Assembly: GCA_963736685.1 (NCBI GenBank)
Contig: CAVTPZ010000019.1
Span: 26,810-90,809 of the forward strand
Direction: 5' to 3'
Source of the DNA: DASUPK01 sp963736685
Lineage (GTDB): Bacteria > Actinomycetota > Thermoleophilia > Solirubrobacterales > 70-9
Length of the DNA stretch: 64,000 bases
The translations under genes were made by a program, and so were the position numbers. The stretch's first letter is position 1. Every line of letters begins with the position of its first letter. Shown one piece after another: positions 53,253 through 60,357 of the stretch. A model generated the notes under the pieces. The model ran no database searches and was not told the DNA's origin. It saw nothing but the letters and a program-made list of their open reading frames with translations.

Positions 53253-54671
53253 ATGGACCTGATGAAACGCCTACTGATTGCCGCTCTTGGTTCGCGTCCC
53301 GGCGTGGCACTGATCCATGAGCGAACCCAGAGGCAGCGGCGACTTGCGGTTTGCCTTCTCGTGCTGCTGACGGGCCTGATCGAAGCCGCCCCGGCGGTTG
53401 GAGCGCAGGGCTCGAAGAAGCACCTCGCCATCCCGCGTGGTGCGGTGGTCACGCGTATGGGTGAAGCGGGCGTGGCCAGGTCGGTGACAACCCAGACTGA
53501 CGGAAAGATCGTAGTCGGCGGTAATGCCCGGCTCGAGCTTGAGCCGTTCGCTCAGCCTCATTTCGCGCTGATCCGCTACCTGAGCAACGGACGAGTCGAT
53601 CCGACCTTCGCCAGATTCCCGACGGTCGACGCTCCGGTTGGCGTCTTGGCCGGTCTCGCACTGCAGCCCGATGGCAAGGTCGTGGCCATCGGGGTCAACG
53701 GCGGTAGTAGCTCAACTGATTTCCTGGTAGCCCGGTACCTGCCGGACGGACGCCTGGACCCGAGTTTCGGCGGAAGCGGTTCTGTTCAGACAGATGTCGA
53801 TTTCGGTCAGATCGACCAGGCTTCGGCGCTCGCCATTCAATCCGACGGCAAGATCCTGGTGGCAGGAACGTCTCGGAGCCCGTTTTCAACCATCTCGACG
53901 CCCACCCAGATCGCGATCGCCCGCTACAACCCCGACGGGAGTCTCGACCAGAGCTTCGGCTCCGGAGGAAAGGCGACGGCAAGCGTCACAGGTTCCACGC
54001 AGGTGTTCGCGGTCCGCGTCGCTCCCGACGGATCGATAACCGTCGCGGGCGCCCACGAACCCGGTTTCTCCCATCCAGAGGTTGCCATGGCACGGTTCTC
54101 ATCCCTTGGAGCGGCCGATCCAAGCTTCGGGACAGGCGGGGTGCAGGTCGCGCCGTTCCCGTCCATCTCAATCAGCAGCTTCACCGGCATGGGCTTCCTC
54201 CCCGACGGTCGAGTCGTCGCCGCCGGCGACACGTTCGTCGGGAAGAAAGACCGGGTCGTCGTCGAGCGTCTAACTGCGAACGGAAGCCCTGATGGAAGCT
54301 TCGGTTCGGGTGGCGCGTCGGTCTTCGGCGACATCGCGGGGCTGTCTGCAGCCGACGTAGATCCCAACGGCGCCGTGTTTGCAGCCAGCATTGGCTTCTC
54401 CGGCGACCCTCGGAAACTGCTCGTGTCCAAGTTCTCCCCGCGCGGGGGCTTCGATCGGCGGTTCGGGCGGCACGGGACTTCCGCGATGCGCTTCAGGCTC
54501 GCCAAGGCCGTTGCCGGCGGGATCGCCAGCGACCGATTCGGGCGGATCCTCGTGGCGGGCGCGTTCAAGCCGCCCCAGACTAAGGAGTTCCTGCTTGCGA
54601 GATTCAAGCCTCGCGGGCAGCCTGATCGGGGATTCGGATCCCAGCGGAAGCGAGCGCCGGGCAAGCATTAG
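53253..54671 (+). CDS. secreted delta-60-repeat beta-propeller protein
   Basis: A 472-residue exported protein. The signal peptide is RRLAVCLLVLLTGLIEAAPA VGAQ, and about seven repeats follow of the type ..LQPDGKVVAIG...FLVARYLPDGRLDPSFGGSG.., the delta-60 motif that forms beta-propellers. Repeat starts are near residues 82, 130, 186, 246, 300, 345 and 395. Such proteins bind surfaces or polysaccharides; no catalytic motif is visible. ATG 53253 has no obvious ribosome site. Hairpin elements flank it on both sides. Confidence 0.8.
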   Translation: MDLMKRLLIAALGSRPGVALIHERTQRQRRLAVCLLVLLTGLIEAAPAVGAQGSKKHLAIPRGAVVTRMGEAGVARSVTTQTDGKIVVGGNARLELEPFAQPHFALIRYLSNGRVDPTFARFPTVDAPVGVLAGLALQPDGKVVAIGVNGGSSSTDFLVARYLPDGRLDPSFGGSGSVQTDVDFGQIDQASALAIQSDGKILVAGTSRSPFSTISTPTQIAIARYNPDGSLDQSFGSGGKATASVTGSTQVFAVRVAPDGSITVAGAHEPGFSHPEVAMARFSSLGAADPSFGTGGVQVAPFPSISISSFTGMGFLPDGRVVAAGDTFVGKKDRVVVERLTANGSPDGSFGSGGASVFGDIAGLSAADVDPNGAVFAASIGFSGDPRKLLVSKFSPRGGFDRRFGRHGTSAMRFRLAKAVAGGIASDRFGRILVAGAFKPPQTKEFLLARFKPRGQPDRGFGSQRKRAPGKH

Positions 54672-54709
54672 CGCCTTCGCAGGAGATTCAACCCGTGCAT
54701 CAAAGCGCC

Positions 54710-54750
54710 GCTTTCCATGCAAAGCAGCGGTGCCGCTTTTCGTCCAAAGC
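54710..54750 (+). repeat. paired hairpin element A+B
   Basis: A core GCTTTCCATGCAAAGC (54710-54725) and B core GCTTTTCGTCCAAAGC (54735-54750), 25 bp apart. Here it lies between converging gene ends, so it is not part of a promoter; it could act as a bidirectional terminator. Confidence 0.85.
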
Positions 54751-54752
54751 AG

Positions 54753-55151
54753 CTATTCCGACACCTGGACGGCTTCGAGCGCCTCCCCCTGCTCTTGGAA
54801 CATCTGGAGTCGAGTCTGCAACCCATTCTCGACCGTGAAGAGGAAGGTGCTCCTGGCGACTACTTTGATCCCGTCGCGGCCGCGGATGTGAGCGGTGTTG
54901 GGAACCACCACGTAGCGGCCCATCTCCATCGGCTCGTGGATCTCGATTTCGACCGCTTCGAAGGCAGACCAGAACTCGTTCCAGAATGACTCCAGTCCCT
55001 GATGACCCCGGTAGACACCCTTGAGCGGTCCCTTGGAGCGCGACCAGTCAATCTCGGCATCTGGGCTCCACAGGGCCAAAGCGGCTGCCAAGTCTCGCCG
55101 ATTGAAAGCCTCGAAGCCACGGCGAACAACCTCGATGACCTCCTCCGACAT
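54753..55151 (-). CDS. SnoaL-like protein (MSEE type)
   Basis: A 132-residue NTF2-fold protein: MSEEVIEVVRRGFEAFNRRD, LALWSPDAEIDWSRSKGPLK, YRGHQGLESFWNEFWSAFEA, RYVVVPNTAHIRGRDGIKVV and FLFTVENGLQTRLQMFQEQG. Full family length with intact core, so probably functional; ligand unknown. It represents the native owner of the MSEE leader found on other genes here. The start is within the promoter module (GATACT at 55161-55166). Confidence 0.83.
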   Translation of the reverse strand: MSEEVIEVVRRGFEAFNRRDLAAALALWSPDAEIDWSRSKGPLKGVYRGHQGLESFWNEFWSAFEAVEIEIHEPMEMGRYVVVPNTAHIRGRDGIKVVARSTFLFTVENGLQTRLQMFQEQGEALEAVQVSE

Positions 55152-55188
55152 CGCCCGCGCAGTATCTCGCACAAACCGCCGCTTTCCA
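55152..55188 (-). promoter_or_regulatory. hairpin-A promoter/start module before the SnoaL gene
   Basis: Minus strand: TGGAAA (55183-55188), 16 nt, GATACT (55161-55166), 9 nt GCGCGGGCG, ATGTCGGAGGAG. Nearly identical to the modules at 53067, 56325, 57809 and 59117. Confidence 0.6.
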
Positions 55189-55221
55189 TGCAAAGCGGCG
55201 GTGCTGCTTTTCGTCCAAAGC
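55176..55221 (+). repeat. paired hairpin element A+B
   Basis: Hairpin A is a perfect 10-bp stem, CCGCCGCTTT / AAAGCGGCGG with loop CCATGC (55176-55201). B core 55206-55221. Core offset 25 bp. Confidence 0.87.
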
Positions 55222-55318
55222 GACTATTTCGCCAAACTTCGGGCAGCACGGGCACGGGCCTGTCGTTGACCAGCGGGAGTCGCCACTCAATCCCTGGCGA
55301 GCTAGATCCTCGCCCCCG

Positions 55319-56245
55319 TCAGGGGTGAAGCACGACCGCTCCGCCGGCGCCGCCCCCCGTTCCTGCCGCGAAGGCCGCGGCGGCCTCCTCGAGCGGGAAC
55401 GTCGCCGCGACCGAGACCTCGAGCCTCCCGGCCGCGAGCAGCTCGCCGAGCTCGCCGAGCGCGCGGCCGTCGGGCTCCACGATCACCGACGAGATCTCGA
55501 TGCCCCGCTGCTCGTCCGGTGGGTCCTGCGTGATCGTCGCAAGGCGACCGCCGTCGCGCACGGTGCCGATCGCGACGGCTGAGCCGTTCGGCACGGCGTT
55601 CGCGACGGCGGTCACGCCCAAGCCGCCGGCAATGGCCCGCGCCTGCTCCGGCCAGTCGGGGTCGTGATAGTCGAGCACGTGAGCCGCTCCCAGCCGGCGC
55701 AGGCGCTCATGGCTGGCCGGTCCTGCGGTCGCCATCACCTCGGCACCGCGCGCCGCGGCCAGTCCAACGAGCTGCGAGCCGGCCACCCCGCTCCCACCGT
55801 TGACGAGGACCAGGTCCTCAGGGCGCACCGCCAGGGCTCCGTCGATCACCTGTGTGGCGGTCAGGGCCGAAACGGGGAAGGCTGCGGCTGCCTCCCACGA
55901 GAGGGCGGCGGGCTTTCGCGCGAGCACCGTCGCCGAGGCGATCAGCAAGGGCGCCCAGGTTCCCTGATCCCGCAGCGGGAGGGGGTGGCTGAGCACCTCA
56001 TCGCCCGGCTCCCAGTCCTCGACGGAATCTCCGATCGCCGTGATGGTCCCGGCGGCCTCGACGCCGAGCGCCATTGGAGGGGCGCGGCCGACGTCCCAGT
56101 CGCCCGTGCGGACGAACTCCTCCCAGTTGCCGACGCCCGCGGCCCGGATTTCGATCAGGACCTCGTCGTCCGCGAGGGGGCGCGGATCTGGGAGGTCGAT
56201 CCGCCCGACAGCACCGCCGAACTCGCTGATACCGGCGGCCCGCAT
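55319..56245 (-). CDS. zinc-independent NADPH:quinone oxidoreductase-like (MDR) protein
   Basis: A 308-residue medium-chain reductase: MRAAGISEFGGAVGRIDLPD, GNWEEFVRTGDWDVGRAPPM, LALGVEAAG.., VLVNGGSGVAGSQLVGLAAA and VTAVANAVPNGSAVAIGTVR. No zinc ligands. A second paralogue lies at 35177. Its ATG at 56245 overlaps by one base the stop of a 26-residue upstream ORF that carries the MSEE start, so translation is probably coupled to that leader. Confidence 0.85.
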   Translation of the reverse strand: MRAAGISEFGGAVGRIDLPDPRPLADDEVLIEIRAAGVGNWEEFVRTGDWDVGRAPPMALGVEAAGTITAIGDSVEDWEPGDEVLSHPLPLRDQGTWAPLLIASATVLARKPAALSWEAAAAFPVSALTATQVIDGALAVRPEDLVLVNGGSGVAGSQLVGLAAARGAEVMATAGPASHERLRRLGAAHVLDYHDPDWPEQARAIAGGLGVTAVANAVPNGSAVAIGTVRDGGRLATITQDPPDEQRGIEISSVIVEPDGRALGELGELLAAGRLEVSVAATFPLEEAAAAFAAGTGGGAGGAVVLHP

Positions 56246-56325
56246 CAAAGAGGCGCTGTCTGAGCGTGGGCCGGCTCGGTGATGAAGGGCCGGCGGATGA
56301 AATCTTCGAGACGCTCCTCCGACAT
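56245..56325 (-). CDS. 26-residue leader ORF coupled to the quinone oxidoreductase
   Basis: ATG 56325 opens MSEERLEDFIRRPFITEPAH then AQTAPL and TGA; the TGA overlaps the ATG of the downstream gene (TGATG). The ORF has the standard promoter module upstream (GATACT at 56335-56340, 9-nt spacing). Only the first four residues match the MSEE family; the rest looks like translated leader. Confidence 0.45.
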   Translation of the reverse strand: MSEERLEDFIRRPFITEPAHAQTAPL

Positions 56326-56371
56326 CGCCCGCCCAGTATCTCACCGGACACCGCTGCTTTCCATGCAAAGC
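56326..56371 (-). promoter_or_regulatory. hairpin A with promoter/start module
   Basis: Hairpin A core GCTTTCCATGCAAAGC at 56356-56371; on the minus strand TGGAAA (56358-56363), 17 nt, GATACT (56335-56340), 9 nt GGGCGGGCG, then the leader ORF. Hairpin B is missing; the remaining AATAGCCGC suggests it was deleted. Confidence 0.6.
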
Positions 56372-56415
56372 GAATAGCCGCAGCGCCGGGAGGCGCTCGG
56401 TGCGAACCTGAACTG

Positions 56416-56682
56416 ATGGCGATCGGGCCAGAGAAGATGAACGTGCCAGGACCCAAGCTCATTCTCTCGCCGCAGCAGGCGAAGTCAGTTGCCGAGCAGG
56501 CCAAGCGTTGCTCACATGTGGAGGTCGAGGACAGTCGCGCCGGCTACCTGAAGGTCAGAAGCTTCGACCGTGAAGGCGAGCCGATCGACGAGCGGTGGAT
56601 CGACTCCGATGGCTCGGATCGCCTCCGATCGCTTCTGCGGCACGACGAGGACGTTCACCGGGACTATCCACCCGGCGACTGA
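56416..56682 (+). CDS. hypothetical 88-residue protein
   Basis: A small acidic soluble protein: MAIGPEKMNVPGPKLILSPQ QAKSVAEQAKRC.., VEVEDSRAGYLKVRSF, ending HRDYPPGD. No family recognised. ATG 56416 is 6 nt after GAACCT (56404-56409), a weak -10, then GAACTG. First of three small leaderless-looking genes in a row. Confidence 0.6.
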   Translation: MAIGPEKMNVPGPKLILSPQQAKSVAEQAKRCSHVEVEDSRAGYLKVRSFDREGEPIDERWIDSDGSDRLRSLLRHDEDVHRDYPPGD

Positions 56683-56723
56683 TCCGCGTCCCGCCGATCC
56701 CGACCAAAATTAGACTCCCGTCA

Positions 56724-56945
56724 ATGGCAGTGGTGATCTTCCTGAGACCCAAGACCCGCAAGGGCCGCGAGATCCTCGAGAGGCTCGAAGAGGAGACCAA
56801 GGTCAAGCCGATGCCGGTCATCGAGGACGGCACCCGCCGCTACTACCTGGACGGCAAGGATGCGGACGCCGACGCCTTCGACCCGATGCTCGACCGGATC
56901 GACTTGGCGTGGCGGGACCACGTCACGAACTCGACTCCGAACTAG
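56724..56945 (+). CDS. hypothetical 73-residue protein
   Basis: MAVVIFLRPKTRKGREILER LEEETKVKPMPVIEDGTRRY YLDGKDADADAF.., a small alpha/beta protein with a helical, charged middle. No family recognised. ATG 56724 is 7 nt after TAGACT (56711-56716), so leaderless. Confidence 0.6.
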   Translation: MAVVIFLRPKTRKGREILERLEEETKVKPMPVIEDGTRRYYLDGKDADADAFDPMLDRIDLAWRDHVTNSTPN

Positions 56946-57019
56946 CCTAGGTCGAGTAGAGCCGACGCGTCCCTAGGAAGTGGGGAGTCGGGATGCGCCG
57001 GGCGGTCTAGGCTGAACTG

Positions 57020-57463
57020 ATCACGACCAAGTACTACGTCGACCTGAGCGTCGCTGACCAAGAGGAACACGTACGCGTCGGGCTTGTTGGCTCGCTCCCC
57101 TTGCTGGCCAATGCCTACGTCGAGGGGTGCCGCATCCTCATTGAGCATGGGGCCACGGGCGATGATCAGCCGATCTGGTACGCGGTGGCGGAGGAGGACG
57201 GTAAGGAACGGCACCTGACGCCCACCGAGATGGGGGCGCTCGCCGCCACCTTCGAGCAGAAGTTCCCCGACATCAAGGTCCGTTTCCCCTCGCCCGAGTT
57301 CCCCGACATCAAGGTCCGTTTGGCCTCGCCCGAGGAACAACGAGTGAAGCTCGGCATGGACTTGGGCTCCATGAGCGTCAGGATCGGACTCTGGTTCATC
57401 GGCGCCGTCGCGGCGTTGTTCGTCCTCTACGTCGTCGCCCAGTTGCTGATTACTCCGGGCTAG
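57020..57463 (+). CDS. small C-terminally anchored membrane protein, non-AUG start
   Basis: The frame reads TTKYYVDLSVADQEEHVRVG LVGSLPLLANAYVEG.., well before the only ATG (57110), so that ATG is too late. The upstream sequence GGCTGAACTGATC mirrors CCTGAACTGATG before the gene at 56416, with ATG replaced by ATC at 57020; TAGGCT (57008-57013) is the -10. I therefore start at ATC 57020 (CTG 57017 also in frame). The body has two tandem 12-residue units FPDIKVRFPSPE / FPDIKVRLASPE and a final membrane helix IGLWFIGAVAALFVLYVVAQ. Family unknown. Confidence 0.6.
   Translation: MTTKYYVDLSVADQEEHVRVGLVGSLPLLANAYVEGCRILIEHGATGDDQPIWYAVAEEDGKERHLTPTEMGALAATFEQKFPDIKVRFPSPEFPDIKVRLASPEEQRVKLGMDLGSMSVRIGLWFIGAVAALFVLYVVAQLLITPG
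57263..57334 (+). repeat. 36-bp tandem repeat inside the membrane protein gene
   Basis: Units at 57263-57298 and 57299-57334 begin TTCCCCGACATCAAGGTCCG and differ at only a few bases (TTCCCC against TTGGCC near the end). It is in frame and adds 12 residues per unit. Confidence 0.9.
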
Positions 57464-57524
57464 GCTCGCGTTTTTGACATAGCGAGCCCGAATGACCGCC
57501 GGGTAGCGCACCTCGCAAAAACGC
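57463..57524. terminator. nested inverted repeats between converging genes
   Basis: GGCTCGC (57463-57469) pairs with GCGAGCC (57482-57488), and an overlapping longer-range pair GCGTTTTTG (57468-57476) / CAAAAACGC (57516-57524) has perfect 9-bp arms. The T5 and A5 runs give a U-tract on either strand, so it fits a bidirectional terminator between converging genes. Confidence 0.55.
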
Positions 57525-57532
57525 CAAGCGGG

Positions 57533-57769
57533 TCATACACCTGCGCTCAAGTCACGCCTCCACTTTCCTTCGAGGGCGGCGTGAGCCACCGTTCGGCAAT
57601 CCTCAGCTCCGCGGGCGAAGCTTGAATCGGTGATTGCCTGTAGTGCCGTCCGCAGCTTCTCCGCGTCGGAGAAGGGGACGACTTCAACTTCGTCCACTCC
57701 CGTCCCTCGCTTGCCGGCCACGACAGGCAGCTTCTTCGGCCAGCCCTCGGTCCACGGTGAGTCGCTCAG
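57533..57769 (-). CDS. hypothetical 78-residue protein, start uncertain
   Basis: The frame reads LSDSPWTEGWPKKLPVVAGK RGTGVDEVEVVPFSDAEKLR TALQAITD.. and ends DLSAGV. The coding-like sequence begins at a CTG at 57769 with GGAGAGGAAGT before it; a GTG at 57721 is the first canonical start. The promoter module at 57819-57824 supplies an ATG at 57809 in a different frame (MTCEKPTQF..), so one base lost or gained would connect module and gene. No family recognised. Confidence 0.5.
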   Translation of the reverse strand: MSDSPWTEGWPKKLPVVAGKRGTGVDEVEVVPFSDAEKLRTALQAITDSSFARGAEDCRTVAHAALEGKWRRDLSAGV

Positions 57770-57809
57770 ACTTCCTCTCCATGAATTGAGTCGGCTTCTC
57801 GCAGGTCAT
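57684..57809 (-). CDS. 41-residue out-of-frame leader ORF
   Basis: ATG 57809 in the promoter module opens MTCEKPTQFMERKSERLTVD and ends at TGA 57684, overlapping the 78-residue gene in another frame. It could be a leader peptide or the product of a frameshift between the module and the gene. Low confidence that the peptide itself matters. Confidence 0.25.
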   Translation of the reverse strand: MTCEKPTQFMERKSERLTVDRGLAEEAACRGRQARDGSGRS

Positions 57810-57857
57810 CGCCCACGCAGTATCTCGCGGCCGAGAACCGCTTTCCATGCAAAGCGG
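57810..57857 (-). promoter_or_regulatory. hairpin A with promoter/start module
   Basis: Hairpin A CCGCTTT-CCATGC-AAAGCGG at 57838-57857 (7-bp stem). Minus strand: TGGAAA (57842-57847), 17 nt, GATACT (57819-57824), 9 nt GCGTGGGCG, ATG 57809. No hairpin B. Confidence 0.6.
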
Positions 57858-57911
57858 ATACAGACGAGCACGTCGCCCCGGCGCAGCAGGTGAACCGAAT
57901 CGGCCTCGCCT

Positions 57912-59117
57912 TCACCTGGTGTGGCTGTCGGTCGCCACCGGCCCGCCCGTGGCGAGCACGCGTTCGAGCGTGTCGAGAGCGAACGAGACATCTTCCGAAC
58001 TGTTAAAGAAGTGAATCGAGAACCTCGTCGATCCGAAGCGCGGGGAGACAATCACTCCCGATTGATTCATCCACGCAGCCACCTGCTCGCCGTCGCGCTC
58101 GGGGAAACGTGCGGTGACGATGCCACTTCGCCGCTCGTCCTCGCGGGGCGTGATCACCTCGGCTCCCAGGTGTTCGAGCCCCTGGGTGAGCCTCGAAGCC
58201 AGTTTCAGGTTGTGCTCGAGGATCCGATCGGCGCCGATCACCGAGATCTGCCTGATCGCGGCCGCCAGCGCAACGCCGGCGGAGTAGGACATGGTCGCGT
58301 ACTCGAGTCGCTCGACCACCGACGAGGCTAGCCTGAGCGAAGAGGCGTGCAGCGACCAGGGGTCGACCGCACTCTTCCATCCGACGAAGGGCGGGTCGAG
58401 CCGCTCGAGCAGCCGCTCGCCGACGTAGCAGAGCGCCGCGCCGAAGGGCCCGCAGAGCCACTTGTAGCCCGTGCAGAGCAGCGCGTCGACTCTCACGCTG
58501 GAGAGATCAATGGGAACCGCCCCCAGCGACTGCGAGGCATCGACGACCAGCAGGGCGCCGTTGGTCTCGGCCAACTCCGAGAGCTCCTCAAGCTGGTAGC
58601 GAAAGCCGGTCGAGTACTGGACGTGGCTGACGCTGATTGCTGCGGTTCGCTGGTCGACGGCCTCAGCGAGCCCCTCGAACGAGAGCTTGGCCGGGTCCCC
58701 GGCCGCTGAAACCAGGCGGACCTCCGCCCCGGTGTCTCGCGCGACCCTCATCCAGGGATAGGTGACGGTGGGGAACTCGAGGTCGATTGAGACCACATTG
58801 CTGCCGCTCTCTGGACGCAGCGACCAGGCGATCTGCGAGAGCGCCTCAGTGACGCTTGTCGCCACCGCGACCTGTTCGGCCGGTGCGCCGAGCAGCGCGG
58901 CGCCCTCGCGGCGCGCCTGCTCGAGGACGCCCACCTCGGTCGGCTCATCGAACCAAGTGGTGCCATACAGGCCGAGCTGGCGCTGGAACTTCTCCTCCTC
59001 GGCCAGGGCGCTCCGCGACATTAGACCGATCGAGGCCGTGTTCATGTAACAGATGTCGTCGAGTGAGGGGAATTCGCCCGCGGGGACCAGCGAGGCGTCT
59101 ACGTTCTCCTCCGACAT
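57912..59117 (-). CDS. class V aminotransferase (cysteine desulfurase/isopenicillin-N-epimerase-like)
   Basis: A 401-residue PLP enzyme. The PLP-lysine is in CTGYKWLCGPFGAALCYVGE; other landmarks are PSLDDICYMNTASIGLMSRS, VTEALSQIAWSLRPESGSNV VSIDLEFPTV, ISVSHVQYSTGFRYQLEEL and LLVVDASQSLGAVPIDLSS with the PLP-ring Asp. The fold is complete. Substrate undetermined (epimerase, lyase or desulfurase). Its first 15 residues MSEENVDASLVPAGE look like the module leader fused to the enzyme. Starts at ATG 59117. Confidence 0.85.
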   Translation of the reverse strand: MSEENVDASLVPAGEFPSLDDICYMNTASIGLMSRSALAEEEKFQRQLGLYGTTWFDEPTEVGVLEQARREGAALLGAPAEQVAVATSVTEALSQIAWSLRPESGSNVVSIDLEFPTVTYPWMRVARDTGAEVRLVSAAGDPAKLSFEGLAEAVDQRTAAISVSHVQYSTGFRYQLEELSELAETNGALLVVDASQSLGAVPIDLSSVRVDALLCTGYKWLCGPFGAALCYVGERLLERLDPPFVGWKSAVDPWSLHASSLRLASSVVERLEYATMSYSAGVALAAAIRQISVIGADRILEHNLKLASRLTQGLEHLGAEVITPREDERRSGIVTARFPERDGEQVAAWMNQSGVIVSPRFGSTRFSIHFFNSSEDVSFALDTLERVLATGGPVATDSHTR

Positions 59118-59155
59118 CGCCCATGCAGTATCCCGCGCGCAAGTACTGCTTTCCA
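59118..59155 (-). promoter_or_regulatory. hairpin-A promoter/start module before the aminotransferase
   Basis: Minus strand: TGGAAA (59150-59155), 17 nt, GATACT (59127-59132), 9 nt GCATGGGCG, then ATGTCGGAGGAGAAC. Confidence 0.6.
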
Positions 59156-59190
59156 TGCAAAGCCGATAGCCGCTTCTCGTCCAAAGCGGC
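59148..59190 (+). repeat. paired hairpin element A+B
   Basis: A core GCTTTCCATGCAAAGC (59148-59163) and B variant GCCGCTT-ctcgtcca-AAGCGGC (59169-59190, 7-8 bp stem). Core offset 24 bp. Between divergent genes. Confidence 0.85.
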
Positions 59191-59290
59191 ACTCTTCGGC
59201 CCATTACAGGAGGGACGCCTTTGCTCCCGCTTTCACGCGAGAGGAGCACTCTGCTCGCACTCGGCGAGAGCGACTGGCAATACTGCGCGG

Positions 59291-59890
59291 GTGCCCGGCG
59301 AGGAGCAGCGCCATGAGACGCTCGTCGACCAGCTCGAAGCCGTGGTCGAGGCGCTCGCCTCGAACGACCGAGCGGTGGCGGAGCGCGCAATCGAGCCGAT
59401 CAGCTTCACGCCAGGAGAGCCCGCCTCGCCGCGCCGCTACCCAAGTAAGCGCGTGGAGGCGGAGGTGTTCTGGCGGGACTCGTTTACCTGCCGCTATTGC
59501 CGGAGCCGCACGATCGACCGCGGGGTCCTCAGCCTGATCTCCGGAGTCTTTCCGAAGGAGTTCCCGGAGGCGGGGTCGCGCGCGCTCGATCACCCGGCCT
59601 ACTGGACGATCTACGCCACCGTCGATCACGTCAATCCCGGGTCGCGGGGCGGGGACTGGCTAGACCCCAAGAACCTCGCTACGGCGTGCCGGCTTTGCCA
59701 GTACCAGAAGAAAGACCATCTCCTCAGCGAGCTGCACCGGGAGCTGCTGGCGCCGGTGGCGGCGGGCTGGGACGGCCTGGTGCGAAGCTACCGGCGGCTG
59801 TGGGAGGCATGCGGCGAACCGTTCTCCGAGTACCACCAGTCGCGGCTAACGGCGTTGGAGGAGAGCGATCCGACGAGGCCGGGGCCCTGA
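59291..59890 (+). CDS. HNH endonuclease
   Basis: A 199-residue protein with a zinc-finger HNH module: CRYCRSR, the catalytic strand IYATVDHVNPGSRGGDWLDP, NLATACRLCQYQKKDHLL. Both CxxC knuckles and the D-H-x-x-P-x-S-x-G-G and N residues are intact, so a metal-dependent nuclease is likely. No toxin partner or phage gene is nearby; such lone HNH proteins may be restriction or homing enzymes. GTG 59291 is 6 nt after AATACT (59279-59284), so leaderless. Confidence 0.85.
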   Translation: MPGEEQRHETLVDQLEAVVEALASNDRAVAERAIEPISFTPGEPASPRRYPSKRVEAEVFWRDSFTCRYCRSRTIDRGVLSLISGVFPKEFPEAGSRALDHPAYWTIYATVDHVNPGSRGGDWLDPKNLATACRLCQYQKKDHLLSELHRELLAPVAAGWDGLVRSYRRLWEACGEPFSEYHQSRLTALEESDPTRPGP

Positions 59891-59999
59891 GGCGCTTACC
59901 GGGGATCGCCGGCGCGGCGCCCCCGGGTGGCGGGGCTCCTGGTGCGAGGCAGAGGCGGAGATGGTGCGGCTCCTTTGCGCGACAAGCGAGCGTCAGCTC

Positions 60000-60319
60000 A
60001 AGACCGCTGCTTTCCATGCAAAGCAGCAGTCTTGCGTGGCGGCTCTAGCGCAAGGGGCGACCGCTCGGTCGCGAGGCGATCGACCAGCGCCAGGGAGGTT
60101 CCTCGCCCGGCGGGAACAGGTAGTGGTCCCCTCCGGGGAGCGTCTCCAAGGGAACCAGCGCCGGGTCGTCCTCGAGGTTCAGCCGGATCACGGACGCGGC
60201 GGCAATTTCGGCCACCCCCGCGGCACGGACAATCCTTTGCCAGCCAAGTCCCGGTATCTAGAGCCAGTTAGTAACCCCGCACTCATGGGCGGACGGTGTC
60301 CCGCTACTCGTCCAAAGCG
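60000..60319 (+). repeat. expanded hairpin element, copy 2 (A, ORF, B)
   Basis: The left end is the longest hairpin A: 14-bp arms with one mismatch around loop CCATGC (60000-60033). The right end is a B variant CGCTACTCGTCCAAAGCG (60302-60319). A degenerate second A (CGCTTCCCATACAAAGCG, 60321-60338) follows. The interior matches copies 1 and 3. Confidence 0.8.
60045..60257 (-). CDS. 70-codon element ORF, copy 2
   Basis: The frame reads IPGLGWQRIVRAAGVAEIAA ASVIRLNLEDDPALVPLETL PGGDHYLFPPGEEPPWRWSI ASRPSGRPLR then TAG. It opens right after an in-frame TAG with an ATA codon; copy 1 has ATG at the same place. Copy 3 has exactly the same length and about 54 of 70 identical residues, so the frame is under coding constraint. 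No family recognised. Confidence 0.5.
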   Translation of the reverse strand: MPGLGWQRIVRAAGVAEIAAASVIRLNLEDDPALVPLETLPGGDHYLFPPGEEPPWRWSIASRPSGRPLR

Positions 60320-60357
60320 CCGCTTCCCATACAAAGCGACACACTGCGCGGCCGGCT

